24,195 bases of DNA from an uncultured Oscillospiraceae bacterium (GTDB taxonomy: Bacteria > Bacillota > Clostridia > Oscillospirales > Oscillospiraceae): positions 5,176 to 29,370 of the forward strand of contig CAJUFJ010000045.1 of the NCBI GenBank assembly GCA_910585815.1. The letters run 5' to 3'. Made by a program: the position numbers and the translations under genes. This document shows, piece after piece, positions 1 to 7,168 of this stretch; positions within the stretch are counted from its first letter, which is position 1, and the number at the start of each line of letters is the position of its first letter. The notes under the pieces were generated by a model. It saw nothing but the letters and a program-made list of their open reading frames with translations, searched no databases and was not told the origin of the DNA.

Positions 1-43
1 CCACTAAAAACCATTGAAAGCCACCCTCAACTTCTGGTAAGAT

Positions 44-49
44 TATAAT
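44..49 (+). promoter_or_regulatory. Possible -10 box upstream of the packaging operon
   Basis: A perfect TATAAT lies 76 bases before the HNH start. No -35 sits at 16-18 base spacing; the nearest TTGAAA (14-19) is 24 bases away, so an ordinary sigma-A promoter is doubtful. A terminator hairpin follows directly at 68-105, so transcripts starting here would need to read through it. It may be a chance match. Confidence 0.25.
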
Positions 50-67
50 CAGCAAAAAAGAATCAAG

Positions 68-105
68 AGCCATCGCGGGATCAATTCCTGCGGTGGCTTT
101 TCTTT
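68..105 (+). terminator. Rho-independent terminator before the packaging operon
   Basis: A 12-pair stem is formed by AGCCATCGCGGG (68-79) and CCTGCGGTGGCT (87-98), with two G-U wobbles and a 7-base loop, followed by a T-rich tail (98-105). It probably ends the upstream transcription unit, which lies outside the window. The HNH ribosome site (GGAGGTGA) begins shortly after. Confidence 0.7.
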
Positions 106-124
106 CGCTCCAGGAGGTGATCCC

Positions 125-484
125 ATGCCTACCAAGCCCAAGCGCCCCTGCTCCTACCCCGGCTGTCCTCTGCTGACCAACGGCCGGTTCTGCGAGGAAC
201 ACGCCAAGCTGGAGGCCCACCGCTACGAAAAGTATGACCGCGACCCCGCCACCCGCAAGAGGTACGGCAGGGCGTGGAAGTGCGTCCGGGAACGGTACAT
301 CGCAGCACATCCCCTGTGCGAGAAGTGCAGGGAGCGAGGGAAGCTGACCCCGGCTCAGGAGGTACACCACATCCTACCGCTGTCTCGTGGCGGCACACAT
401 GATGAGACCAATCTCATGGCCCTCTGCAAGTCCTGCCACTCTGAGATCACCGCACGGGATGGCGACCGCTGGCATACCCGGTAG
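125..484 (+). CDS. HNH endonuclease of the packaging module
   Basis: This is a 119-residue HNH nuclease. An N-terminal zinc-binding cluster has C9, C14, C23 and H26. The HNH core has C65 and C68, the HH pair at 81-82 (VHHILPLSRGG), N96 in DETNL, and C101 and C104 of the second zinc knuckle. The start is supported by CAGGAGGTGA eight bases upstream. In HK97-type phages a small HNH protein is encoded beside the terminase genes and is needed with terminase for cleavage at the packaging site in the cases studied. Its position just ahead of the P27-type small terminase fits that role. A homing-type free-standing nuclease is a less likely alternative. It ends in TAG, showing that TAG is read as stop in this phage. 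Confidence 0.9.
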   Translation: MPTKPKRPCSYPGCPLLTNGRFCEEHAKLEAHRYEKYDRDPATRKRYGRAWKCVRERYIAAHPLCEKCRERGKLTPAQEVHHILPLSRGGTHDETNLMALCKSCHSEITARDGDRWHTR

Positions 485-600
485 GGGGATACAAATCTCT
501 GTGACTGCTCCAGGGGACAACGGGCATGGGGGCGCGTGCGCAAAAAATGAGGTTCAAACGGGGGATTATCCCCTGCCCGGTCGGACTGGAGGTGAGACCC

Positions 601-1176
601 GTGGCAAAGGATGGTACAAACAGGGGCGGCAGGCGTGTCCACGCCGGAGGGAAGCCCACACCTGCGGCAGAAAAAATACAGAAGGGCCAGACCGCGCGGA
701 TCATGAGCAACGACCTCCCCGACCTGGAACCGGCGGAGCTGGAAGCCGTGGATCTGCCGGAGGGCGCGGCTTTGCAGGGCGCGGATATGCCCAAACCCGC
801 CGACTACCTTTCCGCACGGCAGAAGAACGGCATGCCGCTGGGAGCCGATGCAATCTACAGGGAGACATGGCTGTGGCTGAAAAAGCGGGGCTGTCAAAAT
901 CTGGTGAACAAGCGGATGATTGAAGCCTACGCACAGGCGTTTGCGCGGTACATCCAGTGTGAGGACGCCATCAGCAGCTATGGCCTGCTGGGGAAGCATC
1001 CGACCACGGGCGGCGTCATGGCCTCGCCGTTCGTACAGATGTCGCAACAGTTCCAAAAGGCCGCGAACATGATCTGGTATGAAATTTACGACATTGTCAA
1101 GCAGAACTGCACCGAGACGTTCACGGACGATCTGAACGATACGATGGAGCAGCTTCTGCGGAAAAGGAGGGGCTGA
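601..1176 (+). CDS. Terminase small subunit, P27 family
   Basis: This 191-residue protein resembles the P27 family of small terminases, which recognise phage DNA and recruit the large subunit for packaging. A basic, glycine-rich N-terminus (MAKDGTNRGGRR) is followed by a helical region with YRETWLWLKKRG and a C-terminal helical segment. I chose the GTG at 601 because GGAGGTGAG lies 5-6 bases upstream. An in-frame ATG at 526 would add 25 residues without a ribosome site. The stop is two bases before the TTG start of the methyltransferase. The other terminase subunit is displaced by nearly 7 kb (7942), because two methyltransferases and an accessory cassette lie in between. Confidence 0.82.
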   Translation: MAKDGTNRGGRRVHAGGKPTPAAEKIQKGQTARIMSNDLPDLEPAELEAVDLPEGAALQGADMPKPADYLSARQKNGMPLGADAIYRETWLWLKKRGCQNLVNKRMIEAYAQAFARYIQCEDAISSYGLLGKHPTTGGVMASPFVQMSQQFQKAANMIWYEIYDIVKQNCTETFTDDLNDTMEQLLRKRRG

Positions 1177-1178
1177 AT

Positions 1179-2417
1179 TTGAAAACCACCACCGAGATGC
1201 AGCTTGTGCCGCTGGAAAAACTGGTGCCTTACGCGAATAACGCCCGGACCCACTCTGCGGAGCAGATCAACAAGCTGCGCTCCTCCCTGCGGGAGTTCGG
1301 ATTTATCAATCCTGTTATCATCGACCGTGACTACGGCGTTATCGCCGGTCACGGTCGTATTCTTGCCGCGAAGGAAGAAGGTATCCGGGAGATCCCCTGC
1401 GTATTCGCCGACCATCTGACAGAGGCGCAGAAGAAAGCGTATATCATCGCCGACAACCGCATGGCGATGGATGCCGGATGGGATGAGGAACTCCTGCGGG
1501 TGGAGATCGAAGCGTTGCAGGCGGAGGCGTTTGACCTCTCCCTCACAGGCTTTGACGAGAAAGAACTGTCCGATTTGTTCAAGGATGACGCCGATGTGCA
1601 TGAGGATGATTTCGATGTGGAGGCGGAGCTGAAACAGCCGGTCATCACCAAGGCCGGGGATGTGTGGACGCTGGGGCGGCACCGGCTGGTCTGCGGGGAC
1701 AGCACCAAGGCTGAAACTTTCGCTCTGCTCATGGGTGACCGCAAGGCCAATCTGGTCATCACGGACCCGCCTTACAACGTCAACTATGAGGGCAGCGCCG
1801 GGAAGATCAAGAACGACAACATGGCGGACGATGCCTTTTACCAGTTCCTCCTGGCGGCGTTTCAGAACACTGAGGCGGTGATGGCGGATGACGCCAGCAT
1901 CTATGTGTTCCACGCCGACACCGAGGGGCTGAACTTCCGCCGCGCCTTTGCGGATGCCGGATTCCGGCTCTCTGGGGCGTGTATCTGGAAGAAGCAATCT
2001 CTGGTGCTGGGCCGCTCTCCCTACCAGTGGCAGCACGAGCCGATCCTGTTCGGCTGGAAGAAAAAGGGCAGGCACCAGTGGTACACCGGGCGGAAGGAGT
2101 CCACCATCTGGGAGTTCGACAAACCCAAGAAGAACGGCGACCACCCCACCATGAAGCCGATCCCGCTGCTGGCCTACCCCATTATGAACTCCAGCATGAG
2201 CAACACACTGGTGATGGACCCCTTCGGCGGCTCCGGCTCCACGCTGATCGCCTGTGAGCAGACCGACCGCTCCTGCTACACCATTGAGCTGGACGAGAAG
2301 TTCTGCGATGTGATCGTAAAACGGTACATCGAGCAGATTGGCTCCGCCGATGGCGTTTCCGTCCGGCGGGATGGGCTGACCTATCAGTATTCGGAGGTCT
2401 GCGATGGAACGGAATAA
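1179..2417 (+). CDS. ParB-N domain fused to DNA methyltransferase (DPPY type)
   Basis: This 412-residue fusion starts at TTG, with AAAAGGAGGGG about seven bases upstream. Residues 8-90 form a ParB/Srx-like N-terminal nuclease domain, with the characteristic GHGR at 57-60. Residues 155-385 form an amino-methyltransferase: DPPYN at 196-200 is the catalytic motif IV and DPFGGSGST at 347-355 is the SAM-binding motif I. The order IV before I indicates a beta-class enzyme, and DPPY most often means N6-adenine methylation. This architecture is common in Firmicute prophages beside terminase genes. It probably modifies phage DNA before packaging, protecting it from restriction. The ParB-like part may help find or bind DNA, which is inference. 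Its end overlaps the next methyltransferase start by 14 bases, indicating translational coupling. Confidence 0.9.
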   Translation: MKTTTEMQLVPLEKLVPYANNARTHSAEQINKLRSSLREFGFINPVIIDRDYGVIAGHGRILAAKEEGIREIPCVFADHLTEAQKKAYIIADNRMAMDAGWDEELLRVEIEALQAEAFDLSLTGFDEKELSDLFKDDADVHEDDFDVEAELKQPVITKAGDVWTLGRHRLVCGDSTKAETFALLMGDRKANLVITDPPYNVNYEGSAGKIKNDNMADDAFYQFLLAAFQNTEAVMADDASIYVFHADTEGLNFRRAFADAGFRLSGACIWKKQSLVLGRSPYQWQHEPILFGWKKKGRHQWYTGRKESTIWEFDKPKKNGDHPTMKPIPLLAYPIMNSSMSNTLVMDPFGGSGSTLIACEQTDRSCYTIELDEKFCDVIVKRYIEQIGSADGVSVRRDGLTYQYSEVCDGTE

Positions 2418-4029
2418 CACCCTCACCCTCGGTAGCCTGTTTGACGGCTCCGGGGGATTTCCTTTGGGTGGTCTGCTGGCTGGTGTCACCCCGGTCTGGG
2501 CCTCAGAAATCGAGCCGTTCCCCATCCGAGTGACCACCAGGCGGCTCCCCGCCATGAAACACTACGGCGACATCTCCCGGATGGATGGCGGGAAGATCGA
2601 GCCGGTGGACATCATCACCTTCGGCTCACCCTGCACCGACATGAGCATCGCCGGGAAAAGGGCTGGACTGGATGGCGCTCAGTCCTCATTGTTCTATCAG
2701 GCCATCCGCATCATCAAAGAAATGAGGTGTGCCACCAATGGGAGATACCCCCGCTGGATATGTTGGGAAAATGTTGTCGGTGCATTCAGCTCAAACCGGG
2801 GCCTCGACTTCAAAGCGGTCCTCGAAGCGGTCATCGGGATCATCGAGCCGGGGGCCGAGGTGCCTATGCCTGAGAAAGACCGCTGGCCCTACGCCGACAT
2901 TTACATGGGAGAGCGATGGAGCGTTGCGTACCGCACTTTCGATGCGCAACATTGGGGAGTCCCCCAGCGGAGACGCCGCGTCTACCTTGTCGGCGATCTT
3001 GCAGGCCAGCGTGCCGGACAAGTATTATTTGAGTCCGAAGGCTTGTCTGGGTATTCTGCGGAGGGCTTCCGCGCGTGGCAAAGAGCTGCCGGAGATACTG
3101 CGGCTGGCCTTGGAGCGGCAGGCGGCGTCTGCCTGAACGACCAAGGCGGCGGTCGGATGGACATTTCCCAAGAGGTAACCGCCACCCTCCGCGCCCAGGA
3201 GCATGGGCATCCGCCCTGTGTGCTGGCGGCGGGATTCTGCAAGGAGTGTTCCGCCCAGAGCCGGGGCGTTGGCTTCGAGATGGAGAGAGCACCCACCCTC
3301 CGGGCCGGGGCCATTCCCGCCGCCATCGCGCTGGAGAACCATCCCATGGATGGACGGATCAAAATTGATGAGAGCGGCACCGTACAGACGCTGACCTCCC
3401 GCATGGGGACTGGCGGCATGAACGTCCCGCTGCTGCTGAAGATACGTTCTGGCTGCGAGGGCGGCGGCAAGGGGCCGCTGGTCCAGGAGAATGTGTCCGC
3501 CACCCTTTCCTGCAACAACGACCAGACGCTGTTCGTGCCGCTGCGGGCATACGATGTCAGCATCAAGGGCGACCCTGCTTGTAATCAGGGTGGCATCACC
3601 GTGGTGGAAGGGCCGACCTACGCCATGACTCCCTGCACCTACACGCAGATTGAAAAGGAAAAAGCGCCCACCCTGACAGCGCGGGATTTCAAGGACCCCA
3701 CTGTGGTCAACCGGGGCTATAGTGTGAGAAGGCTGACCCCAACCGAATGTTCCAGGTTGCAGGGCTTCCCGGATTTTTGGTGCGCCGATTTGGACACGCC
3801 GGAGCCTACCGGGGAGGACATTGCCTTCTGGACGGAGGCCTGGGAAACCCACCGCCGGGTAGTAGGCGGTTCCACCAGACCCAAAAGCCGGAACCAAATC
3901 ATAAAGTGGCTACAACATCCCCATTCGGATGCCGCTGAGTATAAGATGTGGGGCAATGGCGTGGCCTTGCCAAATGTGTTCTTCGTGCTGGCGGGCATTG
4001 TGTGGTCTACACAATTATCTGGTCAGTAA
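2404..4029 (+). CDS. DNA (cytosine-5-)-methyltransferase
   Basis: This 541-residue C5-cytosine methyltransferase shows the conserved motifs in order: motif I LFDGSGGFPLGG (12-23), motif IV GSPC (74-77) with catalytic C77, motif VI WENVV (121-125), motif VIII QRRRRVYLV (188-196), motif IX RLTPTECSRLQGFP (443-456) and motif X GNGVALPNVFFVLAGI (517-532). The stretch between VIII and IX, where the target-recognition region lies, is long (about 245 residues). It contains five copies of a short TL-centred motif at 259, 296, 327, 365 and 421. The gene overlaps the ParB-methyltransferase, so the two enzymes are made together. A role in shielding packaged DNA from host restriction is inferred. No cognate restriction enzyme is visible nearby. 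Confidence 0.93.
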   Translation: MERNNTLTLGSLFDGSGGFPLGGLLAGVTPVWASEIEPFPIRVTTRRLPAMKHYGDISRMDGGKIEPVDIITFGSPCTDMSIAGKRAGLDGAQSSLFYQAIRIIKEMRCATNGRYPRWICWENVVGAFSSNRGLDFKAVLEAVIGIIEPGAEVPMPEKDRWPYADIYMGERWSVAYRTFDAQHWGVPQRRRRVYLVGDLAGQRAGQVLFESEGLSGYSAEGFRAWQRAAGDTAAGLGAAGGVCLNDQGGGRMDISQEVTATLRAQEHGHPPCVLAAGFCKECSAQSRGVGFEMERAPTLRAGAIPAAIALENHPMDGRIKIDESGTVQTLTSRMGTGGMNVPLLLKIRSGCEGGGKGPLVQENVSATLSCNNDQTLFVPLRAYDVSIKGDPACNQGGITVVEGPTYAMTPCTYTQIEKEKAPTLTARDFKDPTVVNRGYSVRRLTPTECSRLQGFPDFWCADLDTPEPTGEDIAFWTEAWETHRRVVGGSTRPKSRNQIIKWLQHPHSDAAEYKMWGNGVALPNVFFVLAGIVWSTQLSGQ

Positions 4030-4115
4030 TTTGTCATGGTCAGGGCGATAAATAACTTGCTATTTGGGGTCAGTAGAGCGAATATGTGACTACCAAAAAC
4101 AAGGGGGTTCACACC
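4030..4115 (+). promoter_or_regulatory. Promoter block A of a four-copy promoter repeat
   Basis: TTGCTA (4057-4062) and GAATAT (4080-4085) are separated by 17 bases, and the -10 region lies within the conserved string TAGAGCGAATATGTG. A TTTGT element sits about 20 bases upstream of the -35. The block is shared with copies at 5374-5473, 7193-7297 and 23165-23220. It directly precedes the ATG at 4116. Confidence 0.6.
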
Positions 4116-4835
4116 ATGACGATCAACTATAACCGCACCGGGGCCGACCGCAAGCCCCTGGTCATCGCCATCTCCGCCATTACCGGAGCCGAGGCCAAAT
4201 ACCTGGGCGCGCCGACCTTCGCCTACCAGGTGGACTACTTCACCATTGACCGCAGCGGCGGCGTCACCTTTGACGACCGGGCCGACAGCGAGGAGGTCGA
4301 GAACCTTATCGAGCGGCTGCATGGCATGGGGTTCGAAGCCGGGCCGGTTGAGGGCTGGGACACCGCCGAGCCGGAGGAGGCTCCTGCCGCCGAGGATAAC
4401 GGCGGACTGACGATTCAGATGCCCGCCGCCAGCCTGTCCTCCGAGGCTCAGGCCAACCTCACCAGCCTCCTCGCCGCCAAGGGGTGGCTCATCCGCAAGG
4501 CCCTGGGTGTGGAGTCCCTCCCGGTCGAGATCACCCCCGACACGGTTTCCTTCCCCTGGTTCAAGGACCGGGACCTCGATGCCGATGAGGTCAAAGCCTA
4601 CACCCATTTGATCGCCGCCCTCTGCGACATGGCCCGGAACCAGAAACGCATCACCGCCAAGGAAAAGCCCACCGACAACGACAAGTATGCCTTCCGGTGC
4701 TTCCTCCTCCGGCTGGGATTCATCGGAACTGAGTTCAAGGATGAGAGGAAGGTCCTGCTCCGCAGCCTCTCCGGCAACAGTGCCTTCAAATCCGGCGCGA
4801 GGAAGGAGGCGGCCCCCGATGCTCTTTCCGCGTAA
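4116..4835 (+). CDS. 'Virulence-related' family protein with amidoligase-like C-terminal region
   Basis: This 239-residue protein belongs to a family that I recognise from gut Firmicute mobile elements and that is often labelled 'virulence-related'; no function is established. The N-terminal part (1-75, including YLGAPTFAYQVDYFTI) is followed by an acidic linker and a C-terminal domain (about 98-227). The end, from KYAFR (190) to KSG (227), matches the tail of the broken amidoligase at 6296-6409 at 22 of 38 positions by hand count. The similarity appears to extend upstream through SFPWF (145-149) and KAYTHLIAALCDMAR (160-174). It may be a remnant or regulatory paralogue of the amidoligase lacking the catalytic half; this is inference. 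ATG 4116 is preferred over GTG 4086 because AAGGGGG lies just upstream and 4086 falls inside promoter block A. Confidence 0.75.
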   Translation: MTINYNRTGADRKPLVIAISAITGAEAKYLGAPTFAYQVDYFTIDRSGGVTFDDRADSEEVENLIERLHGMGFEAGPVEGWDTAEPEEAPAAEDNGGLTIQMPAASLSSEAQANLTSLLAAKGWLIRKALGVESLPVEITPDTVSFPWFKDRDLDADEVKAYTHLIAALCDMARNQKRITAKEKPTDNDKYAFRCFLLRLGFIGTEFKDERKVLLRSLSGNSAFKSGARKEAAPDALSA

Positions 4836-5043
4836 GGAAACGGTGGAGCGGCTCCGCCAAGAGTATCCGGCGGGATGCCGGGTGGAGCTGCTCCGCATGG
4901 ACGATCCCCAGGCCCCGCCCGCTGGCACGATGGGTACGGTCATCTGGGTGGATGATAGCGGCAGCATCATGGTGGCCTGGGACGGCGGCGGCTCCCTCAA
5001 CGTACTGTATGGCGTGGATGAATGCAGAAGGGTGGTGGAATAA
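4819..5043 (+). CDS. DUF4314 domain protein
   Basis: This 74-residue protein has the recognisable DUF4314 pattern: RVELLRMDDPQAPPAGTMG, then GTVIWVDDSGSIMVAWDGG and LNVLYGVDECR. The fold is expected to be a small SH3-like beta barrel, but no function is known. The ATG at 4819 has GGAAGGAGG about eight bases upstream, and it overlaps the end of the preceding gene by 17 bases in another frame. The next gene starts immediately after its stop. The family is common in clostridial prophages and conjugative elements, usually among other small accessory genes. Confidence 0.8.
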   Translation: MLFPRKETVERLRQEYPAGCRVELLRMDDPQAPPAGTMGTVIWVDDSGSIMVAWDGGGSLNVLYGVDECRRVVE

Positions 5044-5349
5044 ATGCACAGCATCATCAAGGAGTTCTATCTGGGCAACCTCACACCCAATGAGGCGAAG
5101 ATGCGTCCCTCCTCCGAGATGGCGAAGGTTACCGCCGTGCTGTCGGAGACGGACAATTATCTCCGCGCCAAGCTGGATGGGGAGAGCCTCGCCGCCTTGG
5201 AGCGGCTGGTTTCTGGCCAAACGGACCTCGTGGCCATCACTGCCGAGGAAAATTTCGTCAACGGTTTCCGTTGCGGTGCCAAGTTCATGCTGGACATTCT
5301 CTTCGGCGAGGGCGAAAACACCCAACCGGTGATTCAACGCAAGCAGTAA
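5044..5349 (+). CDS. DUF6809-like small protein
   Basis: This 101-residue protein starts MHSIIKEFYLGNL and resembles the DUF6809 family: an N-terminal 'G-N-x-x-P' segment (GNLTPNEAKM), a central helix and the terminal FVNGFRCGAKFMLDILFG motif. The function is unknown. Its ATG follows directly on the TAA of the DUF4314 gene, so the two are almost certainly co-translated. The weak GGGTGG upstream agrees with reinitiation. The family assignment is from memory of the motif pattern and is moderately secure. Confidence 0.65.
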   Translation: MHSIIKEFYLGNLTPNEAKMRPSSEMAKVTAVLSETDNYLRAKLDGESLAALERLVSGQTDLVAITAEENFVNGFRCGAKFMLDILFGEGENTQPVIQRKQ

Positions 5350-5373
5350 ATACGCCAGATCCCCGCGCTGATA

Positions 5374-5473
5374 TTTGTGTACTTTATACCTCCGAATTGT
5401 CTTGCTATTTACCCCTTTTAGAGTGATATATGTACTACCGAAAGGGAAAACACACAAGACGGAGGTACATACC
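5374..5473 (+). promoter_or_regulatory. Promoter block B of the four-copy repeat
   Basis: TTTGTGTA (5374-5381), TTGCTA (5402-5407) and GATATA (5425-5430) have spacings of 20 and 17 bases, identical to those in block C. The downstream leader ACCGAAAGGGAAAAC is also shared with block C. The ribosome site CGGAGGT (5459-5465) serves the amidoligase ATG at 5474. It likely starts a transcript covering the amidoligase, cyclotransferase and zinc-ribbon genes. Confidence 0.62.
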
Positions 5474-6253
5474 ATGAACGAGAAAATGCAGAACCAGGTC
5501 GCTGAGATGAAAAAGCAGACCATCGGGGTCGAGGTGGAGATGAACTGCATCACCCGCCGGGACGCCGCCAGGACCGCGGCCGAGTTCTTTGGCACCGGGC
5601 GGTTCCAGGACACGGCCCGCCGCAACGGTTACCAAACCTGGTCGGCCTGGGATGCCCAGGGCCGCGAGTGGAAGTTCCAGCGGGACGCGAGCATCCACGG
5701 CCCGGACGGCGAGCGGTGCGAGATGGTGACGCCCATCCTCACCTACGCCGACATGGACACCCTTCAGGGGCTGGTGCGGCGGCTGCGGAAAGCCGGGGCC
5801 AAGAGCGACGCCACCAGGGGCTGCGGGGTCCACATCCACATCGGAGCCAAGGGCCACACGCCCCAGAGTCTGCGGAACCTCGCCAACATCATGGCCAGCC
5901 ACGAGGGCCTCCTGGCGGACGCCCTCAAGATCGACCGGGATAGGATCAACAGCTACTGCCGCACGGTCCACCCCTTGTTCCTGCACGAGATCAACCGCCT
6001 CAAGCCTTCCACCATGAGCGACCTCGCCGACATCTGGTACACCAGTCATAACGCCAGAGGGGACCGCAATCAGCATTACAACAGCAGCCGCTACCATATG
6101 CTCAACCTCCACGCCACCTTCACCAAAGGCACCATCGAGTTCCGCCTTTTCCAGTTCGACGCTCCGGCTGACGGCAGGCAGAACGGACTCCATGCCGGAC
6201 AGCTCAAGAGCTACATCCAGCTTTGCCTCGCACTGAGCCAGATGGCGAAGTAG
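5474..6253 (+). CDS. Amidoligase family protein, C-terminus cut by in-frame amber
   Basis: This 259-residue protein carries the amidoligase (PF12224-type, glutamine-synthetase-fold COOH-NH2 ligase) motifs: GVEVEMN (18-24), EMVTP (83-87), GVHIHIG (118-124) with H120 and H122, and TIEFRLF (220-226). Such enzymes are predicted to form amide bonds in an ATP-dependent reaction; the substrate here is unknown. The gene stops at TAG 6251-6253, but the same frame continues for 55 sense codons to TGA at 6419-6421. That continuation encodes the C-terminal tail expected in the family, so full length would be 315 residues. All catalytic-looking motifs precede the stop, so the shortened protein might still fold. 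ATG 5474 is chosen because of CGGAGGT upstream; the in-frame ATG at 5375 lies inside the promoter block. Confidence 0.78.
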   Translation: MNEKMQNQVAEMKKQTIGVEVEMNCITRRDAARTAAEFFGTGRFQDTARRNGYQTWSAWDAQGREWKFQRDASIHGPDGERCEMVTPILTYADMDTLQGLVRRLRKAGAKSDATRGCGVHIHIGAKGHTPQSLRNLANIMASHEGLLADALKIDRDRINSYCRTVHPLFLHEINRLKPSTMSDLADIWYTSHNARGDRNQHYNSSRYHMLNLHATFTKGTIEFRLFQFDAPADGRQNGLHAGQLKSYIQLCLALSQMAK

Positions 6254-6421
6254 GTCAAGACCGCCAGCCCCAAGCCCCAGCAGAACGAGAACCCCAAGTA
6301 CGCCATGCGCACCTGGCTCCTCCGCCTGGGCTTCATTGGCGAGGAGTTTGCCACGGCGCGGGACATCCTGACCCGCAACCTGACCGGGGACGCCGCTTTC
6401 CGCAACGGCAGAGCTGCTTGA
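6254..6421 (+). pseudogene. Orphaned C-terminal part of the amidoligase gene
   Basis: These 55 codons stay in frame behind the amber codon and end at TGA 6419-6421. The segment KYAMR...RNG (6296-6409) is clearly related to residues 190-227 of the protein at 4116-4835. There is no ribosome site or strong start at its beginning, so it is expressed only by read-through, if at all. It is either a recent nonsense change (for example AAG or CAG to TAG) or a sequencing error. Confidence 0.75.
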
Positions 6422-6503
6422 AGGGATTAGCCGCAGGCCCGCCTGAACCCGCCACCGAGCGGGCTTTAGGCGGTAGGAGGGGCGATCCTCCGGAAAGGAT
6501 GGA

Positions 6504-6974
6504 ATGAATATGGCTAAGAGATACTACATCGCCTACGGCAGCAACCTCAACATCCCGCAGATGCGGATGCGCTGTCCTGGAGCGCGGATCATCGGCACCT
6601 CGGTCATCCCCGACTACGAGCTGCTGTTCAAGGGGAGCAAGACCGGCTTCTACCTCACTATCGAGCCGAAGGCCGGGGCCAGCGTCCCCGTTGCGGCATG
6701 GGAGGTCAGCGAGGATGACGAACTAGCCCTGGACCACTATGAGGGCTACCCCACCTTTTACTACAAGGCCGAGATGGTACTGCCCATCAAGGGCATCCGC
6801 ACTGGGAAGGTCCGCCGCCGCAGGGTATTCGTCTACATCATGCACGAGGAACGGAGCTTCGGCCTGCCCTCCGCCCGCTATGTGGCGGTCTGCCGGGAAG
6901 GGTACGATTCCTTCGGATTCGGCCAGCGGTACTTGACCGATGCCATCCAGCGGAGCATGGAGGGGATGAAATGA
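6504..6974 (+). CDS. Gamma-glutamylcyclotransferase-like (AIG2/GGCT) protein
   Basis: This 156-residue protein has the GGCT fold signature. YGSNLN at 11-16 forms the substrate-binding loop after the first strand (YYIAYGSNL). E80 in DHYEGYP is the expected catalytic acid, and YVAVCREGYDSFG and LTDAIQRS lie near the end, as in AIG2-like proteins. Characterised relatives release 5-oxoproline from gamma-glutamyl amines or peptides. Encoded right behind an amidoligase, it may cleave or recycle that enzyme's product; this is inference from the pairing. GGAAAGG at 6492-6498 can serve ATG 6504 or the in-frame ATG 6510. The gene overlaps the next by four bases (ATGA-type coupling). Confidence 0.85.
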   Translation: MNMAKRYYIAYGSNLNIPQMRMRCPGARIIGTSVIPDYELLFKGSKTGFYLTIEPKAGASVPVAAWEVSEDDELALDHYEGYPTFYYKAEMVLPIKGIRTGKVRRRRVFVYIMHEERSFGLPSARYVAVCREGYDSFGFGQRYLTDAIQRSMEGMK

Positions 6975-7168
6975 AAGACAACATTTTTCGGATCTCGGTC
7001 TGCCCCAAGTGCGGCCAGACCTACACTGCGCCTTCGGCCACGGCCAGGGACGGTAGCGGCCCCATCTGCCCCGACTGCGGCACCAGGGAGGCCCTGGAGA
7101 GCATCGGGGTGGATACCGCCGAGCAGGACAAGATTATTGCCACCATCCACCGCTGCCAGAAGGGATGA
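6971..7168 (+). CDS. Small zinc-ribbon protein
   Basis: This 65-residue protein has one CX2C...CX2C zinc ribbon: C11 and C14 (CPKCGQTYTAPSA), and C33 and C36 (CPDCGTREALESIGV). A short helical tail follows. Similar small proteins are common in clostridial prophages; the function is unknown, and nucleic-acid or protein binding is possible. Its start overlaps the stop of the cyclotransferase, suggesting it is the last gene of the block B transcript. Confidence 0.75.
   Translation: MKDNIFRISVCPKCGQTYTAPSATARDGSGPICPDCGTREALESIGVDTAEQDKIIATIHRCQKG

Noticed and set aside
501..600. Extra coding sequence or start upstream of the small terminase (ATG 526)
   Set aside because: There is no ribosome site before 526. 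GGAGGTGAG correctly positions the GTG at 601, and the extra residues do not resemble the family.
1086..2555. 489-codon reverse-strand open frame opposite the ParB-methyltransferase
   Set aside because: The forward frame carries a complete set of methyltransferase motifs. The reverse frame shows no recognisable motif or start signal and arises from high GC at third positions.
5474..6421. Genome-wide TAG recoding as explanation for the amber codon in the amidoligase
   Set aside because: Several well-defined genes in the same phage end naturally at TAG (484, 13870, 20919, 22999), so TAG is a stop here.
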